Of a stretch of 64,000 nt of DNA, positions 55,766-64,000 are shown one piece after another. Under the pieces are notes generated by a model that saw only the letters and a program-made list of their open reading frames with translations, was not told the origin of the DNA and did not search any database. The stretch covers positions 62,001 to 126,000 of the forward strand of contig NZ_SRXU01000002.1 of NCBI RefSeq assembly GCF_004792695.1, given 5' to 3'. The translations under genes were made by a program, and so were the position numbers. Numbering within the stretch: the stretch's first letter is position 1; each line of letters opens with the position of its first letter. The stretch is from Sphingomonas naasensis. Lineage in GTDB: Bacteria > Pseudomonadota > Alphaproteobacteria > Sphingomonadales > Sphingomonadaceae.

Positions 55766-55902
55766 GGCGAACCTCCCCCTGTTCGTGCCCAAGGCTATCA
55801 GCTTGGCGGGGCGCCGTCTCGCATAGCGTGAGGACGAAGCGCGTCCGTCTCATCACGGCACATGTTCTTGCTATGTTCCATCGCCAGGCGTATGTTGCGC
55901 GC

Positions 55903-56973
55903 ATGGCAAAGACCCGGGCCATTCGCGGCGCCACGCTCAATCGCGAAAGCACCCGCTTCAACCTGCCCGGGCGCGAGGCCGATGGCGACTGGCTGGACGA
56001 TCGCGAGGCGGTGGACGGCGAAGCACCGCCGCTGCGCACCACGGTGACGGTCGAGAAGCCGAAGACGATCCTGACGCGCAACAACTCGCCCGACATCGCC
56101 TTCGATCGATCGGTGAACCCCTATCGCGGCTGCGAGCATGGCTGCATCTATTGCTTCGCGCGGCCGAGCCATGCGTTCCACGATCTCTCGCCCGGGCTCG
56201 ATTTCGAGACGAGGCTGTTCGCCAAGCCCGATGCGCCGGCGCTGCTGCGCGCCGAGCTGGCGAAGCGCGGCTATGTGTGCCGGCCGATCGCCTTCGGGAC
56301 CAACACCGATCCCTATCAGCCGATCGAAGGCAAATGGCGGATCACCCGCGGCTGCATCGAAGTGCTCGCCGCGTGCAACCATCCGATCACGATCACCACC
56401 AAATCGGACCGGGTGGTGCGCGACATCGACCTGCTCGCGCCGATGGCGGCGAAGGGGCTGGCGGCGGTGATGCTGTCGATCACTTCGCTCGAGCCGCGGG
56501 TGGCGATGACGGTGGAGCCGCGCGCGCCCTCCCCGGCCAAGCGGCTGGCGGCGGTGCGCAAGCTGACCGATGCCGGAATCCCGGTGTTCGTCTCGATGGC
56601 GCCGGTGATCCCGGCGATCACCGATCACGAGATCGAGCATATCCTCGAGGCCGCCGCCGAGGCGGGCGCGCGCGGCGCCTTCTTCCTGCCGGTGCGGCTG
56701 CCGCACGAAGTTGCGCCCTTGTTCCGCGCGTGGCTCGACACGCATTTCCCCGATCGCGCGGGCAAGGTGATGGCGACGATCCAGTCGATCCGCGGCGGCA
56801 AGGACAATGATCCCAACTTCCACACGCGGATGCGCGGGCAAGGGCCGTGGGCCGAGCTGCTGCGCACGCGCTTCCACATCGCGGCGAAGCGGTTCGGGCT
56901 CGACGGGGAGCGGCTGCGGCTGCGGACCGATCTGTTCCGCCCGCCGCCGGGGCCGCAGGGCGAGTTGTTCTAG
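55903..56973 (+). CDS. PA0069-family radical SAM protein
   Basis: 356 residues. The N-terminus has NRESTRFNLPGREADGDW. The iron-sulphur motif is NPYRGCEHGCIYCFARPSHA, a CX3CX2C ligand set, then LDFETRLFAKPDAP, AFGTNTDPYQPIEGKWRI and MLSITSLEPRVAMTVEPRAP. This is the PA0069/Rv2578c type of radical SAM enzyme, related to spore photolyase-like proteins. Substrate is unknown. An ATG at 55873 is a possible earlier start. A REP-like element follows immediately. Confidence 0.9.
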   Translation: MAKTRAIRGATLNRESTRFNLPGREADGDWLDDREAVDGEAPPLRTTVTVEKPKTILTRNNSPDIAFDRSVNPYRGCEHGCIYCFARPSHAFHDLSPGLDFETRLFAKPDAPALLRAELAKRGYVCRPIAFGTNTDPYQPIEGKWRITRGCIEVLAACNHPITITTKSDRVVRDIDLLAPMAAKGLAAVMLSITSLEPRVAMTVEPRAPSPAKRLAAVRKLTDAGIPVFVSMAPVIPAITDHEIEHILEAAAEAGARGAFFLPVRLPHEVAPLFRAWLDTHFPDRAGKVMATIQSIRGGKDNDPNFHTRMRGQGPWAELLRTRFHIAAKRFGLDGERLRLRTDLFRPPPGPQGELF

Positions 56974-56981
56974 AACGCCGC

Positions 56982-57088
56982 CGTCAATCCTGCGAAAGCG
57001 GGGCCCCATCTCCGGTGCGCTTTCCAAGCTCGACGGGGGTATCCGCGGCGCGTTGGGGAGATGGGCCCCCGCTTTCGCGGGGGTGACG
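56982..57088. repeat. REP-like element, family S, copy D
   Basis: Left CGTCAATCCTGCGAAAGCGG with CCCCATCTCC, and right GGAGATGGGCCCCC with CTTTCGCGGGGGTGACG, matching 1447-1558 and 7828-7933 in architecture. It fills the convergent gap between the radical SAM and SGNH hydrolase genes. Confidence 0.82.
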
Positions 57089-57097
57089 AAGGGAAGA

Positions 57098-58342
57098 TCA
57101 GCGCCTTGCTTTGGCAGCGAACAAGCCCAGCGGCACGGCGTCGGCCATCGCCTGATAGCCCGGAATCGAGGGATGCAGCCCGTCGCCCGAATCGAGGTCC
57201 TTGCGCAGCCGGGTCGGATCGGCCGGATCGCGCATCGCCGCGTCGAAATCGATCACCGCGTCGAAATTGCCGGGCTTGCGGATCCACGCATTGACCGCGG
57301 CGCGATCGGCTTCGTTGGCGGCGTCGGGGTGATAATAGGCGGAGGCGCCGTCGGGCATGATCGTGCCGCCGATCACCTTGATGCCCCGCGCGCGGGCGCG
57401 GCCGACGATCTGCGCGAGCACGCCGATCATCTCGCGGACCAGCGCGGCATGCTGCGCCGGCGTGGCCGGCGCATCGCGGGTGAGCGTGCCGAGATCGTTG
57501 ATGCCTTCGAGCACCAGCAGATGGGTGACGCCCGGCGGCGCGAGCACCTCGCGCTCGAAGCGGGCGAGCGCATTGGGGCCGGTGCCGTCGAGCCGCAGCC
57601 GATTGCCGCCGATGCCGGCGTTGAGCACCGCCAGGTCGCGCGTCGCCGGATGCGCGCGCAGCCGGACCGCGAGCCGATCGGGCCAGCGGGCATTGGTGTT
57701 GGGCTGGACGCCATAGCCGTCGGTGATCGAATCGCCGAGGATCACCAGCGCCCGCGCGCCGGGAGCGTCGACCTCGACGCCCGAGATCGCGTACCAGCGC
57801 GTCGACGTCTTCGCGCCGGTCAGCGCCTCGGCCATCACTTGCTGGCCATGCGCGAAATGGCTGTGCGCGCGCGCGCCGGGATGGCCGGTCTGGCGATCCG
57901 GCGGATTGGGCAGATGGAGGCTGATCGCGAGATCGGCGCCCGCGGTAACGGGCAAGTCGACCGGATCGGAGAGATAGTCGGCGCCTGCGGGGATCGTCAC
58001 CATTGCGGCGCCGCCGAAGGTCAGCGGCCGGAGCGTCGCCGGGACGATGCGCGCGCTGCTATTGTCGGCCGAAAGCGCGACGCTCGCCGCGGAAACCACC
58101 AGCGGCGCGGTGCCGAAGGCATTGGACAGCCGCACGCGCAGCCTTTTGCCGCCGAGCGTGATGCGGACGATCTGGCGCAGGGTGGCGTCGGTGAGATCCT
58201 CGGCGGGGGCGACATTCTCGTTGGTCGGCACCATCTGCGAGCTCGCCCAGCTCGCCACCCAATGCGGCTTGTCCTGCGCGATCGCCGTGCCGCCGAGGCA
58301 CAGCATCGCCAGCAGGGCGATCCACCCGCGCACGCTCGTCAT
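57098..58342 (-). CDS. SGNH/GDSL hydrolase, secreted
   Basis: 414 residues from the ATG at 58342, which is the better spaced after GGAGG than 58348. A signal peptide (VRGWIALLAMLCLGGTAIAQ) precedes a beta-rich N-terminal domain (WVASWASSQMVP, LRVRLSNAFGTAPLVVSA). The SGNH domain follows, with block I LVILGDSITDGYG (nucleophile Ser), LEGINDLGTLT and the C-terminal SGDGLHPSIPGYQAMADAV with the catalytic Asp and His. It is probably a secreted esterase. Substrate is unknown. Confidence 0.9.
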   Translation of the reverse strand: MTSVRGWIALLAMLCLGGTAIAQDKPHWVASWASSQMVPTNENVAPAEDLTDATLRQIVRITLGGKRLRVRLSNAFGTAPLVVSAASVALSADNSSARIVPATLRPLTFGGAAMVTIPAGADYLSDPVDLPVTAGADLAISLHLPNPPDRQTGHPGARAHSHFAHGQQVMAEALTGAKTSTRWYAISGVEVDAPGARALVILGDSITDGYGVQPNTNARWPDRLAVRLRAHPATRDLAVLNAGIGGNRLRLDGTGPNALARFEREVLAPPGVTHLLVLEGINDLGTLTRDAPATPAQHAALVREMIGVLAQIVGRARARGIKVIGGTIMPDGASAYYHPDAANEADRAAVNAWIRKPGNFDAVIDFDAAMRDPADPTRLRKDLDSGDGLHPSIPGYQAMADAVPLGLFAAKARR

Positions 58343-58469
58343 CCGCATCCTCCGCCGTTGATATCGCTACCATAGGGGCCGGCTCCGACGAGGCAAGATC
58401 GGCACAGGGTGTACTATTGCTCTAGGGCAGTGATCCGCTTAAGCATCGCGCATCTCTCAAGGATAATCG

Positions 58470-61097
58470 ATGCGCTCCACTCTGCTCGCGCTCTGCGCCT
58501 TCGTCGTTCCCGCTTCCGCCCTCGCCCAGACCGCACCGCCGCTGCCCACCGGCAAGCTGCCCGACATGGCCAGGCCGATCGCCTATCGCATCGACATGAC
58601 GATCGTGCCCGAGCAGGAGCGCTTCTCCGGGCATACCGAAATCGATGTCGACCTGAAGCAGGCGGCTTCCGCGATCTTCCTGCACGGCCGCGACCTGACG
58701 GTGCGCAAGGCCGTGGTGAAGATCGGCAAGCGCGAGACGCCGGTGACCTTCACCCAGAAATCGCCGACCGGGCTCGCCCAGGTCGATTTCGGGCGGACGC
58801 TGCCAGCGGGGCGGGTGACGCTCAAGTTCGACTATGACGCCGCGTTCGGCGACGGCCCCTCGGGACTGTACCGGATCAAGGTGGGCGAGGACTGGTACAG
58901 CTGGAGCCAGTTCGAATCGATCGACGCCCGCGCCGCCTTCCCGTCGTTCGACCAGCCGGGGTACAAGACGCCGTTCACGGTGAGCATCACCACGCGGCCG
59001 GGCTTCGTCGCAGTGAGCAACGCGCCGGAGCAGGGCAAGCCGGTCGCCGCCGGCAAGCTGGTCAGGCACCGCTTCGCGCCGACCGAGCCACTGCCGACCT
59101 ATCTGGTCGCGCTGGTCACCGGCCCGTTCGTCACGCTGCAGGGCACCGTGCCTGCCACGGCGCAGCGCGCCAAACCGCTGCCGCTGCGCATCGTCGCGAC
59201 CAAGCCCTATGCCGGGCAGATGCAATATGCGCTCGACGGTTCGAAGAAGATCGTCGCGCTGCTCGAGAATTACTTCAACCAGCCCTTCCCCTATCCCAAG
59301 CTCGACCAGATCGGCTCGCCGGTGATGCCCGGCGCGATGGAGAATGCCGGCGCCGACATCTATGGCGACGGCATATTGTTCATGGACGAGAACGCGCCGA
59401 CCGAGGACAAGCAGACCTTCGGCATGGTCGTCGCGCACGAGCTGTCGCACCAATGGTTCGGTGACGTCGTCACCCCGGCGTGGTGGGACGATATCTGGCT
59501 CAACGAGAGCTTCGCCAACTGGATGGGCTATCGCATCGGCAACGAATGGCGGCCCGATCTCAACATCGGCGTGTCGGCGATCGACGAGGCGTTCGACGCG
59601 ATGCAGATCGACGCGCTGGCGGCCGGGCGGCCGATCCACGAGACGATCACCAACGACGCCGATATCGACGCGGCGTTCGACCAGATCACCTATGGCAAGG
59701 GCGGGCAGGTCGTCGCGATGATCGCCGCCTATCTGGGCGAGGAGAAGTTCCGCGACGGCGTGCGGCTGCACATGCAGCGCTACCATCACGGCAACGCCAC
59801 CACCGACCAGTTCTTCGACTCGCTCGCCAGCGCCGCGCACGACCCGCGCGTGCTCGCCTCGCTGCGCAGCTTCGTCGACCAGGAGGGCGTGCCGGTGGTG
59901 ACGCTCAAGCGCGACGGCGGTGCGCTCACCGCCAGCCAGGCGCGCTATGCCTATTTCGGCGCGAATCTGCCCGCGACGCAGTGGATCGTGCCGGTCTGCG
60001 TGCGCCGCGCGGCGGTGCGCAGCTGCACGCTGCTCGACAAGCCGAGCGGCGCAATCGAGGCGAAGGGCGACGGCGTGATCGTGCCCAATGCCGGCGGCTG
60101 GGGCTATTATCGGTTCGACATGGACCCGGCCGACTGGCAGGCGCTGATCGCCGCCGCGCCGACGCTGCCCGAGGGCGAGGCGCTGGCGGTGACCGACAGC
60201 CTGTGGGCGTCGTTCTATGCGGGCAAGGCGCAGTTCCCGCAGCTGCTCGCGCTTTCGCGTTCGATGTCGGCGCATCCGGCCGCGAAGGCGGCGCTCGACA
60301 ATGGCGAGCGGCTGCGCGGGCTGCTCCGCCGCGGGCTGATCAGCGAGGCGGCGCTGCCCGCCTATCGCAAGCTAATCGCCGACATCTACGGGCCCAAGCT
60401 CGCCGCGCTCGGCTTCGATCCGGCGGCCGGCGCGCATGCCGCCGACAGCCCCGACAAGAAGAAGCTGCGCAGCGACATGGTCCAGCTCGTCGCGGGCGCG
60501 GGCGGCGACCCGGTGCTGCGCGGCAGGCTGACCGGCGCGGCCGACGCGTATCTTGCCGGCGACGCCAAGGCACTCGACCCACAATTCGCGCTGCTCGCGC
60601 TCGCGATCGACATCGAGGACAAGGGCGTGCCGCTGGCCAGGACGGTCGCGGAGAAGAGCCTCGCCGGGCAGGATCCGATGCTCCGCCAGATCGGCTTCCA
60701 GGCGATCGGCAATTCGGGCAACCCCGAGGTCGCGCGCTGGTTCCTGGGCGAGTTCAAGGACCCGCGCCTGCCGCAGATCGGCCGGCTCTACGCCACCGCG
60801 AGCTTGCTCGGCTCCTCGCGCACGCGCGACATCGCCTCGGACTATATGCTCAGCAACTTCGACACTTTCTCGAAGGCGAGCGGCGGCGGCGGGATCTTCT
60901 CGTCGCGCGCGGCGCAGATGTTCAACGTGCTGTGCACCAACGAAGCCGCCGACGCCGTCAACGCCAAGCTGCGCCCGCAGCTGGCGAACGACAGCACGCT
61001 CGGGCTCGACCGCGCGGTCGACGCGATCCGCAACTGCGCACGGTTCAAGGACGCCAAAGCGGGTGCGGTGAGCGCGGCGGTGCTGGGGGGTAAGTAA
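58470..61097 (+). CDS. M1 family metallopeptidase (aminopeptidase N-like)
   Basis: 875 residues with a signal peptide (LLALCAFVVPASALAQ). The M1 core has PGAMENAGADIYG (GAMEN near 288) and the zinc site HELSHQWFGDVV (H323, E324, H327). The third ligand is the Glu in WLNESFANWMGY 18 residues on. A long ERAP1-like helical C-terminal domain follows. It removes N-terminal residues from peptides, probably in the periplasm. AAGGA precedes the ATG. Confidence 0.94.
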   Translation: MRSTLLALCAFVVPASALAQTAPPLPTGKLPDMARPIAYRIDMTIVPEQERFSGHTEIDVDLKQAASAIFLHGRDLTVRKAVVKIGKRETPVTFTQKSPTGLAQVDFGRTLPAGRVTLKFDYDAAFGDGPSGLYRIKVGEDWYSWSQFESIDARAAFPSFDQPGYKTPFTVSITTRPGFVAVSNAPEQGKPVAAGKLVRHRFAPTEPLPTYLVALVTGPFVTLQGTVPATAQRAKPLPLRIVATKPYAGQMQYALDGSKKIVALLENYFNQPFPYPKLDQIGSPVMPGAMENAGADIYGDGILFMDENAPTEDKQTFGMVVAHELSHQWFGDVVTPAWWDDIWLNESFANWMGYRIGNEWRPDLNIGVSAIDEAFDAMQIDALAAGRPIHETITNDADIDAAFDQITYGKGGQVVAMIAAYLGEEKFRDGVRLHMQRYHHGNATTDQFFDSLASAAHDPRVLASLRSFVDQEGVPVVTLKRDGGALTASQARYAYFGANLPATQWIVPVCVRRAAVRSCTLLDKPSGAIEAKGDGVIVPNAGGWGYYRFDMDPADWQALIAAAPTLPEGEALAVTDSLWASFYAGKAQFPQLLALSRSMSAHPAAKAALDNGERLRGLLRRGLISEAALPAYRKLIADIYGPKLAALGFDPAAGAHAADSPDKKKLRSDMVQLVAGAGGDPVLRGRLTGAADAYLAGDAKALDPQFALLALAIDIEDKGVPLARTVAEKSLAGQDPMLRQIGFQAIGNSGNPEVARWFLGEFKDPRLPQIGRLYATASLLGSSRTRDIASDYMLSNFDTFSKASGGGGIFSSRAAQMFNVLCTNEAADAVNAKLRPQLANDSTLGLDRAVDAIRNCARFKDAKAGAVSAAVLGGK

Positions 61098-61237
61098 CTC
61101 CTTCTCCCCTTGTGGGAGAAGGGAGGGGCTCGCTCGCGCAGCGAGTGGGAAGGATGAGGGGGACTGAGACTCACTCCCCCTCACCCTTCCGCCGACTTCG
61201 TCGGCTCCCTCCCTCTCCCACAAGGGGAGAGGGAGGT
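61098..61237. repeat. palindromic intergenic repeat, family T
   Basis: CTCCTTCTCCCCTTGTGGGA and GGGAGGGGCTCGCTCGCGCA at the left mirror CTCCCTCTCCCACAAGGGGA at the right. Inside are TCACTCCCCCTCACCCTTCC and its partial partner AAGGATGAGGGGGACTGAG. The whole gap between the convergent peptidase and CoA ligase genes can fold into a stepped hairpin. It resembles family R in design but not in sequence. Confidence 0.65.
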
Positions 61238-62821
61238 TTAAGCAGCCGCCAGCTTGAAGTCCTTGTACTGGGCGCGGATCGCGGTCTTGAGCAGCTTGCC
61301 GGTGGCGGTATGCGGCAGCGAGTCGACGAAATGGATCTCGTCGGGCAGCCACCATTTGGCGACATGCTTCTCGAGATGCGCCTGGATCTGATCGGCGGTC
61401 ACTTCGCTGTCGGGCTTGCGGACAATGAGCAGGATCGGGCGCTCGTCCCATTTGGGATGGAACACGCCGATCGCCGCGGCCTCGGCGACGCCGGCGCAGC
61501 CGACCGCGGCGTTCTCGAGCTCGACCGAGCTGATCCACTCGCCGCCCGATTTGATCACGTCCTTGGCGCGATCGGTGATCTGCATCGTGCCGTCGGGGTG
61601 GAGCACCGCGACATCGCCGGTGTCGAACCAATTGTCGGGATCGACCGCGAGCTGCTCCTCGCCGAAATATTGGCGGATGATCCACGGCCCGCGCACCTGC
61701 AGCCGGCCCGAGCTCTTGCCGTCGCGGGGCTGATCGACGCCCTCTTCGTCGACGACGCGCAGCTCGACGCCGAACGGCACCTTGCCCTGCTTCGAGACCT
61801 GATCGACCTTCGCCTCGAAGCTCAGTTCGTCGAAATCGGGCGACGGCGCGCCCATCGTCCCGATCGGCGACGTCTCGGTCATCCCCCAGGCGTGGTTGAC
61901 CCGGATGCCCATCTTCATCAGCCGCTCGATCATCGCGCGCGGCGCCGCCGAGCCGCCGATCGTGACGATGCGGAGATGCTCGGGCGCCTTGCCGCTGGCA
62001 TCCATATACTGGAACATCGCGAACCAGACGGTGGGCACGCCGGCGCTGTGCGTCACCTTCTCGCGGTTCATCAGCTCGCACAGCACGACGGGATCGTTGA
62101 TCGCCGAGAAGACGAACTTCACGCCCACCGCCGCGCCGGCGAAGGGCAGGCCCCAGCCGACCGCGTGGAACATCGGCACGATCGGCATCGCCACCGATTG
62201 GGTGGAGAGATCGAACTCGGCGGGCTGGAGCTCGGTGATCGCGTGGATCACGGTCGAGCGATGGGTGTAGAGCACGCCCTTGGGATTACCGGTGGTGCCG
62301 CTGGTGTAGCAGAGCATGCAGGGCTCGCGCTCGTCGCCCTCGACCCAGGCATAGTCGCCGGTCTCGGGCGCGAGCAGCGCTTCGAACGCGCCGTCGTCGA
62401 AGCAGATATAATGCTCGATCGTCGTCCATTGCGGCTTGAGCTTGTCGACGATCGGCTGGAAGGCGCGATCGTAGAGCAGCACCCGGTCTTCGGCATGGTT
62501 GGCGATGAAGGCGAGCTGATCCTCGAACAGCCGCGGATTGATCGTGTGGATCACCCCGCCCATGCCGATCGCGCCGTACCAGGCGACAAGGTGGCGGCTA
62601 TGGTTCATCGCGAGCGTGGCGACGCGATCGCCCTTGGCGATGCCGAGCCGTTCGAGCGCCTGGGCGAGCTTGCGGGCGTCGCGCGCGACCCCCGCCCAAT
62701 CGGTGCGCGTCTCGCTGCCATCGGCCCAGCGCGTGACGATCTCGCGCGGGCCGTGCTCGCGCGCGGCGTGATCGAGCAGGCGCATCACGCGCAGCTCGAA
62801 ATCCTGCATTCCACCCAGCAT
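61238..62821 (-). CDS. long-chain fatty-acid--CoA ligase (FadD-like)
   Basis: 527 residues, class I adenylate-forming. It has the LARWYG-type N-terminal [18 protein letters not shown] and A3 [17 protein letters not shown]. It also has [40 protein letters not shown] (hinge), [20 protein letters not shown] and the C-terminal [16 protein letters not shown] with the catalytic Lys. It activates long-chain fatty acids. It converges on the peptidase gene, with a palindromic repeat between. Confidence 0.94.
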   Translation of the reverse strand: MLGGMQDFELRVMRLLDHAAREHGPREIVTRWADGSETRTDWAGVARDARKLAQALERLGIAKGDRVATLAMNHSRHLVAWYGAIGMGGVIHTINPRLFEDQLAFIANHAEDRVLLYDRAFQPIVDKLKPQWTTIEHYICFDDGAFEALLAPETGDYAWVEGDEREPCMLCYTSGTTGNPKGVLYTHRSTVIHAITELQPAEFDLSTQSVAMPIVPMFHAVGWGLPFAGAAVGVKFVFSAINDPVVLCELMNREKVTHSAGVPTVWFAMFQYMDASGKAPEHLRIVTIGGSAAPRAMIERLMKMGIRVNHAWGMTETSPIGTMGAPSPDFDELSFEAKVDQVSKQGKVPFGVELRVVDEEGVDQPRDGKSSGRLQVRGPWIIRQYFGEEQLAVDPDNWFDTGDVAVLHPDGTMQITDRAKDVIKSGGEWISSVELENAAVGCAGVAEAAAIGVFHPKWDERPILLIVRKPDSEVTADQIQAHLEKHVAKWWLPDEIHFVDSLPHTATGKLLKTAIRAQYKDFKLAAA

Positions 62822-62930
62822 CGCTCTCTCCGGCGCTTATGTTTTCGAGGAGAGGGTATGCCTGGAGTGCGGGGGTGTCGAGGGGGACGGCCGGCGGCAA
62901 TGATTCGTTACGGGGGGCCTGTCCCCAATC

Positions 62931-63037
62931 CGTCATCCCGGCCTTGTGCCGGGATCCACCAGGAGGCACGCGTGACCCTCAAGCCGCTTGCTTCTCGATC
63001 GCGGCGCAGTGGATCCCGGCACAAGGCCGGGATGACG
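62931..63037. repeat. palindromic intergenic repeat, family U
   Basis: CGTCATCCCGGCCTTGTGCC and GGATCCAC at the left pair with GTGGATCCCGGCACAAGGCC and GGGATGACG at the right. The arms of about 30 bases are nearly perfect inverted repeats around a 45-base interior. It lies between dnaE and the CoA ligase gene, both on the minus strand. The motif at its ends (CGTCATCCC/GGGATGACG) is shared with family S. Confidence 0.75.
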
Positions 63038-63068
63038 GTGGAAGTGACAATCCTCCTCTCCGGGGGAT

Positions 63069-64000
63069 CTACGCCGCTTCGGCGAGCGTCACTTCGGGGC
63101 GGCCGAAGCGCGCCGAGGCGATCCCGGGGAGCCCGCGGATGCGCTCGACCATTTCCTCGTCGATGCGGAAGTTGCGGCCGATCACGACTTCGGCCTGGCC
63201 TTCGGCACCGAATGGCGCCCAGACGCGGACCGTGCTGCGGCCGCCGCGCTCGCCGCCGATGAGCTCGGCGAGGCGCGGGAGCACCGCGGCGTCGGTGACG
63301 GTGAGGTCGACGATCAGCCGGGCGGTGTTGGCGATGCTCTCGAACGGCTGGACGCGCTTGATCGAGACGCGCGGGGTATCCTCGCCCGGGCGCTTGTCGA
63401 GCTCGACGGTGAGCAAGGCGCAGCCGCCCTCGCGCGCGGCGTCTTCCATGTCCTTGGCAGCGAACTCGTCGAAGCAGCTGCACAAGGTCTGCGCGCTGGT
63501 GTCCGAGATCGTCGCCATCATGTAGCGATTGCCGCGCGCCGAGGTGCGCCAGCGCGCGTCCTCGATCAGCGCGGCGATCGTCGCGCCGACACGGCCGCCC
63601 TCGGGGATCGGCACTTCGTTCAGCGTCGCGATCTCGCGCGCGCCCTGGCTGCGGACGAGATGCGCGTAGCGATCGAGCGGATGCGCCGAGAAATAATAGC
63701 CGAACGCATCCTTTTCGGCGGCGATCTTGTCGGCGAGCGACCAGACCGCGCTGCGCGGCAGATTGATCGCGCCGCCGCTCGGCTCGGACTCACCGAACAG
63801 GCCGCCCTGCCCGCTGGTGCGGCTTTCATGCGTGCGCTGGGCGACCGCGAGGATCGTCTCGGCGGCGGCATGGACGCCGGCGCGATTGGGCTCGATCACA
63901 TCGAACGCGCCCGCCGCGGCAAGCGTCTCGAGCTGACGCTTGTTGAGCAGCCGCGGGTCGACCCGCTTGGCGAAATCGTCGAGCGACTGGAAGCTGCCGC
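63069..64000 (-). CDS. dnaE: DNA polymerase III alpha subunit, C-terminal part (5' end outside window)
   Basis: About 310 residues are visible, entering the window from the right. FQSLDDFAKRVDPRLLNKRQ and LETLAAAGAFD are the end of the finger/HhH region. INLPRSAVWSLADKIAAEKD, then FGYYFSAHPLDRYAHLVRSQ, and an OB-fold with VGATIAALIEDARWRTSARG and YMMATISDTSAQTLCSCF follow. It ends FGRPEVTLAEAA. These match DnaE, the replicative polymerase. The catalytic palm lies outside the window. Confidence 0.96.
   Translation of the reverse strand, partial: GSFQSLDDFAKRVDPRLLNKRQLETLAAAGAFDVIEPNRAGVHAAAETILAVAQRTHESRTSGQGGLFGESEPSGGAINLPRSAVWSLADKIAAEKDAFGYYFSAHPLDRYAHLVRSQGAREIATLNEVPIPEGGRVGATIAALIEDARWRTSARGNRYMMATISDTSAQTLCSCFDEFAAKDMEDAAREGGCALLTVELDKRPGEDTPRVSIKRVQPFESIANTARLIVDLTVTDAAVLPRLAELIGGERGGRSTVRVWAPFGAEGQAEVVIGRNFRIDEEMVERIRGLPGIASARFGRPEVTLAEAA

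Overview
The window looks like chromosomal DNA from a Sphingomonas-like alphaproteobacterium (Sphingomonadaceae). The evidence is the very high GC content, the strong third-position GC bias that opens long antisense frames, the gene order pckA / chvI-chvG-hprK-rapZ-EIIA-HPr, the lptD-surA-pdxA-rsmA string, and the abundance of acyl-CoA dehydrogenases and TonB-type uptake. I see no rRNA, tRNA, CRISPR array, prophage, insertion sequence or integron. No stretch over 300 bases lacks a gene. The larger gaps (130-270 bases) mostly hold short palindromic or REP-like repeats.

Region 1 (1-17.6 kb) is a CoA-ester catabolism district. It has five acyl-CoA dehydrogenases, four of them in two long/short pairs (the first long one cut by the window edge). 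It also has a TesB-type thioesterase, a PhzF-like protein, and a minus-strand run of ACAD11-like dehydrogenase, zinc alcohol dehydrogenase, APH-like kinase, SDR and a SIMPL protein. A regulator with two TetR modules is divergent from that run. A TonB-dependent receptor and an MCP-like protein without a periplasmic domain are also here. A TIR-like protein with a C-terminal membrane anchor stands alone at 3.5 kb.

Region 2 (17.7-25.8 kb) is mixed: a TetA-like MFS transporter, an orphan DUF4157 (eCIS-core type) protein, an acyl-CoA ligase overlapping a thioesterase, and an EF-hand periplasmic protein followed by an OmpR/EnvZ-like two-component system.

Region 3 (26-45 kb) is largely housekeeping: ndk, holC, lptD-surA-pdxA-rsmA (outer-membrane assembly, pyridoxal phosphate, rRNA dimethylation), rsmB, purT, guaB, an SPFH/NfeD pair and a DUF885 peptidase. 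Upstream of guaB lies a 40-residue, strongly charged ORF with a good ribosome binding site. A Fur-box-like palindrome precedes a DUF4198 gene.

Region 4 (45-53 kb) carries pckA divergent from a compact plus-strand run chvI-chvG-hprK-rapZ-EIIA(Man)-ptsH, most of it overlapping at stop/start codons. This joins envelope sensing, carbon control and a PTS phosphorelay without a sugar permease. An rRNA methyltransferase of the SpoU type follows.

Region 5 (53-64 kb) has several secreted proteins, a PA0069-type radical SAM protein, an SGNH hydrolase, an M1 aminopeptidase, a fatty-acyl-CoA ligase and the 3' part of dnaE.

The least ordinary signal is a short dispersed element found twice in opposite orientations (27809-27973 and 53093-53241). 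It has 10-bp terminal inverted repeats and strongly conserved internal blocks, and looks like a non-autonomous mobile or structured-RNA element. Two further repeat families are also scattered through the gaps.
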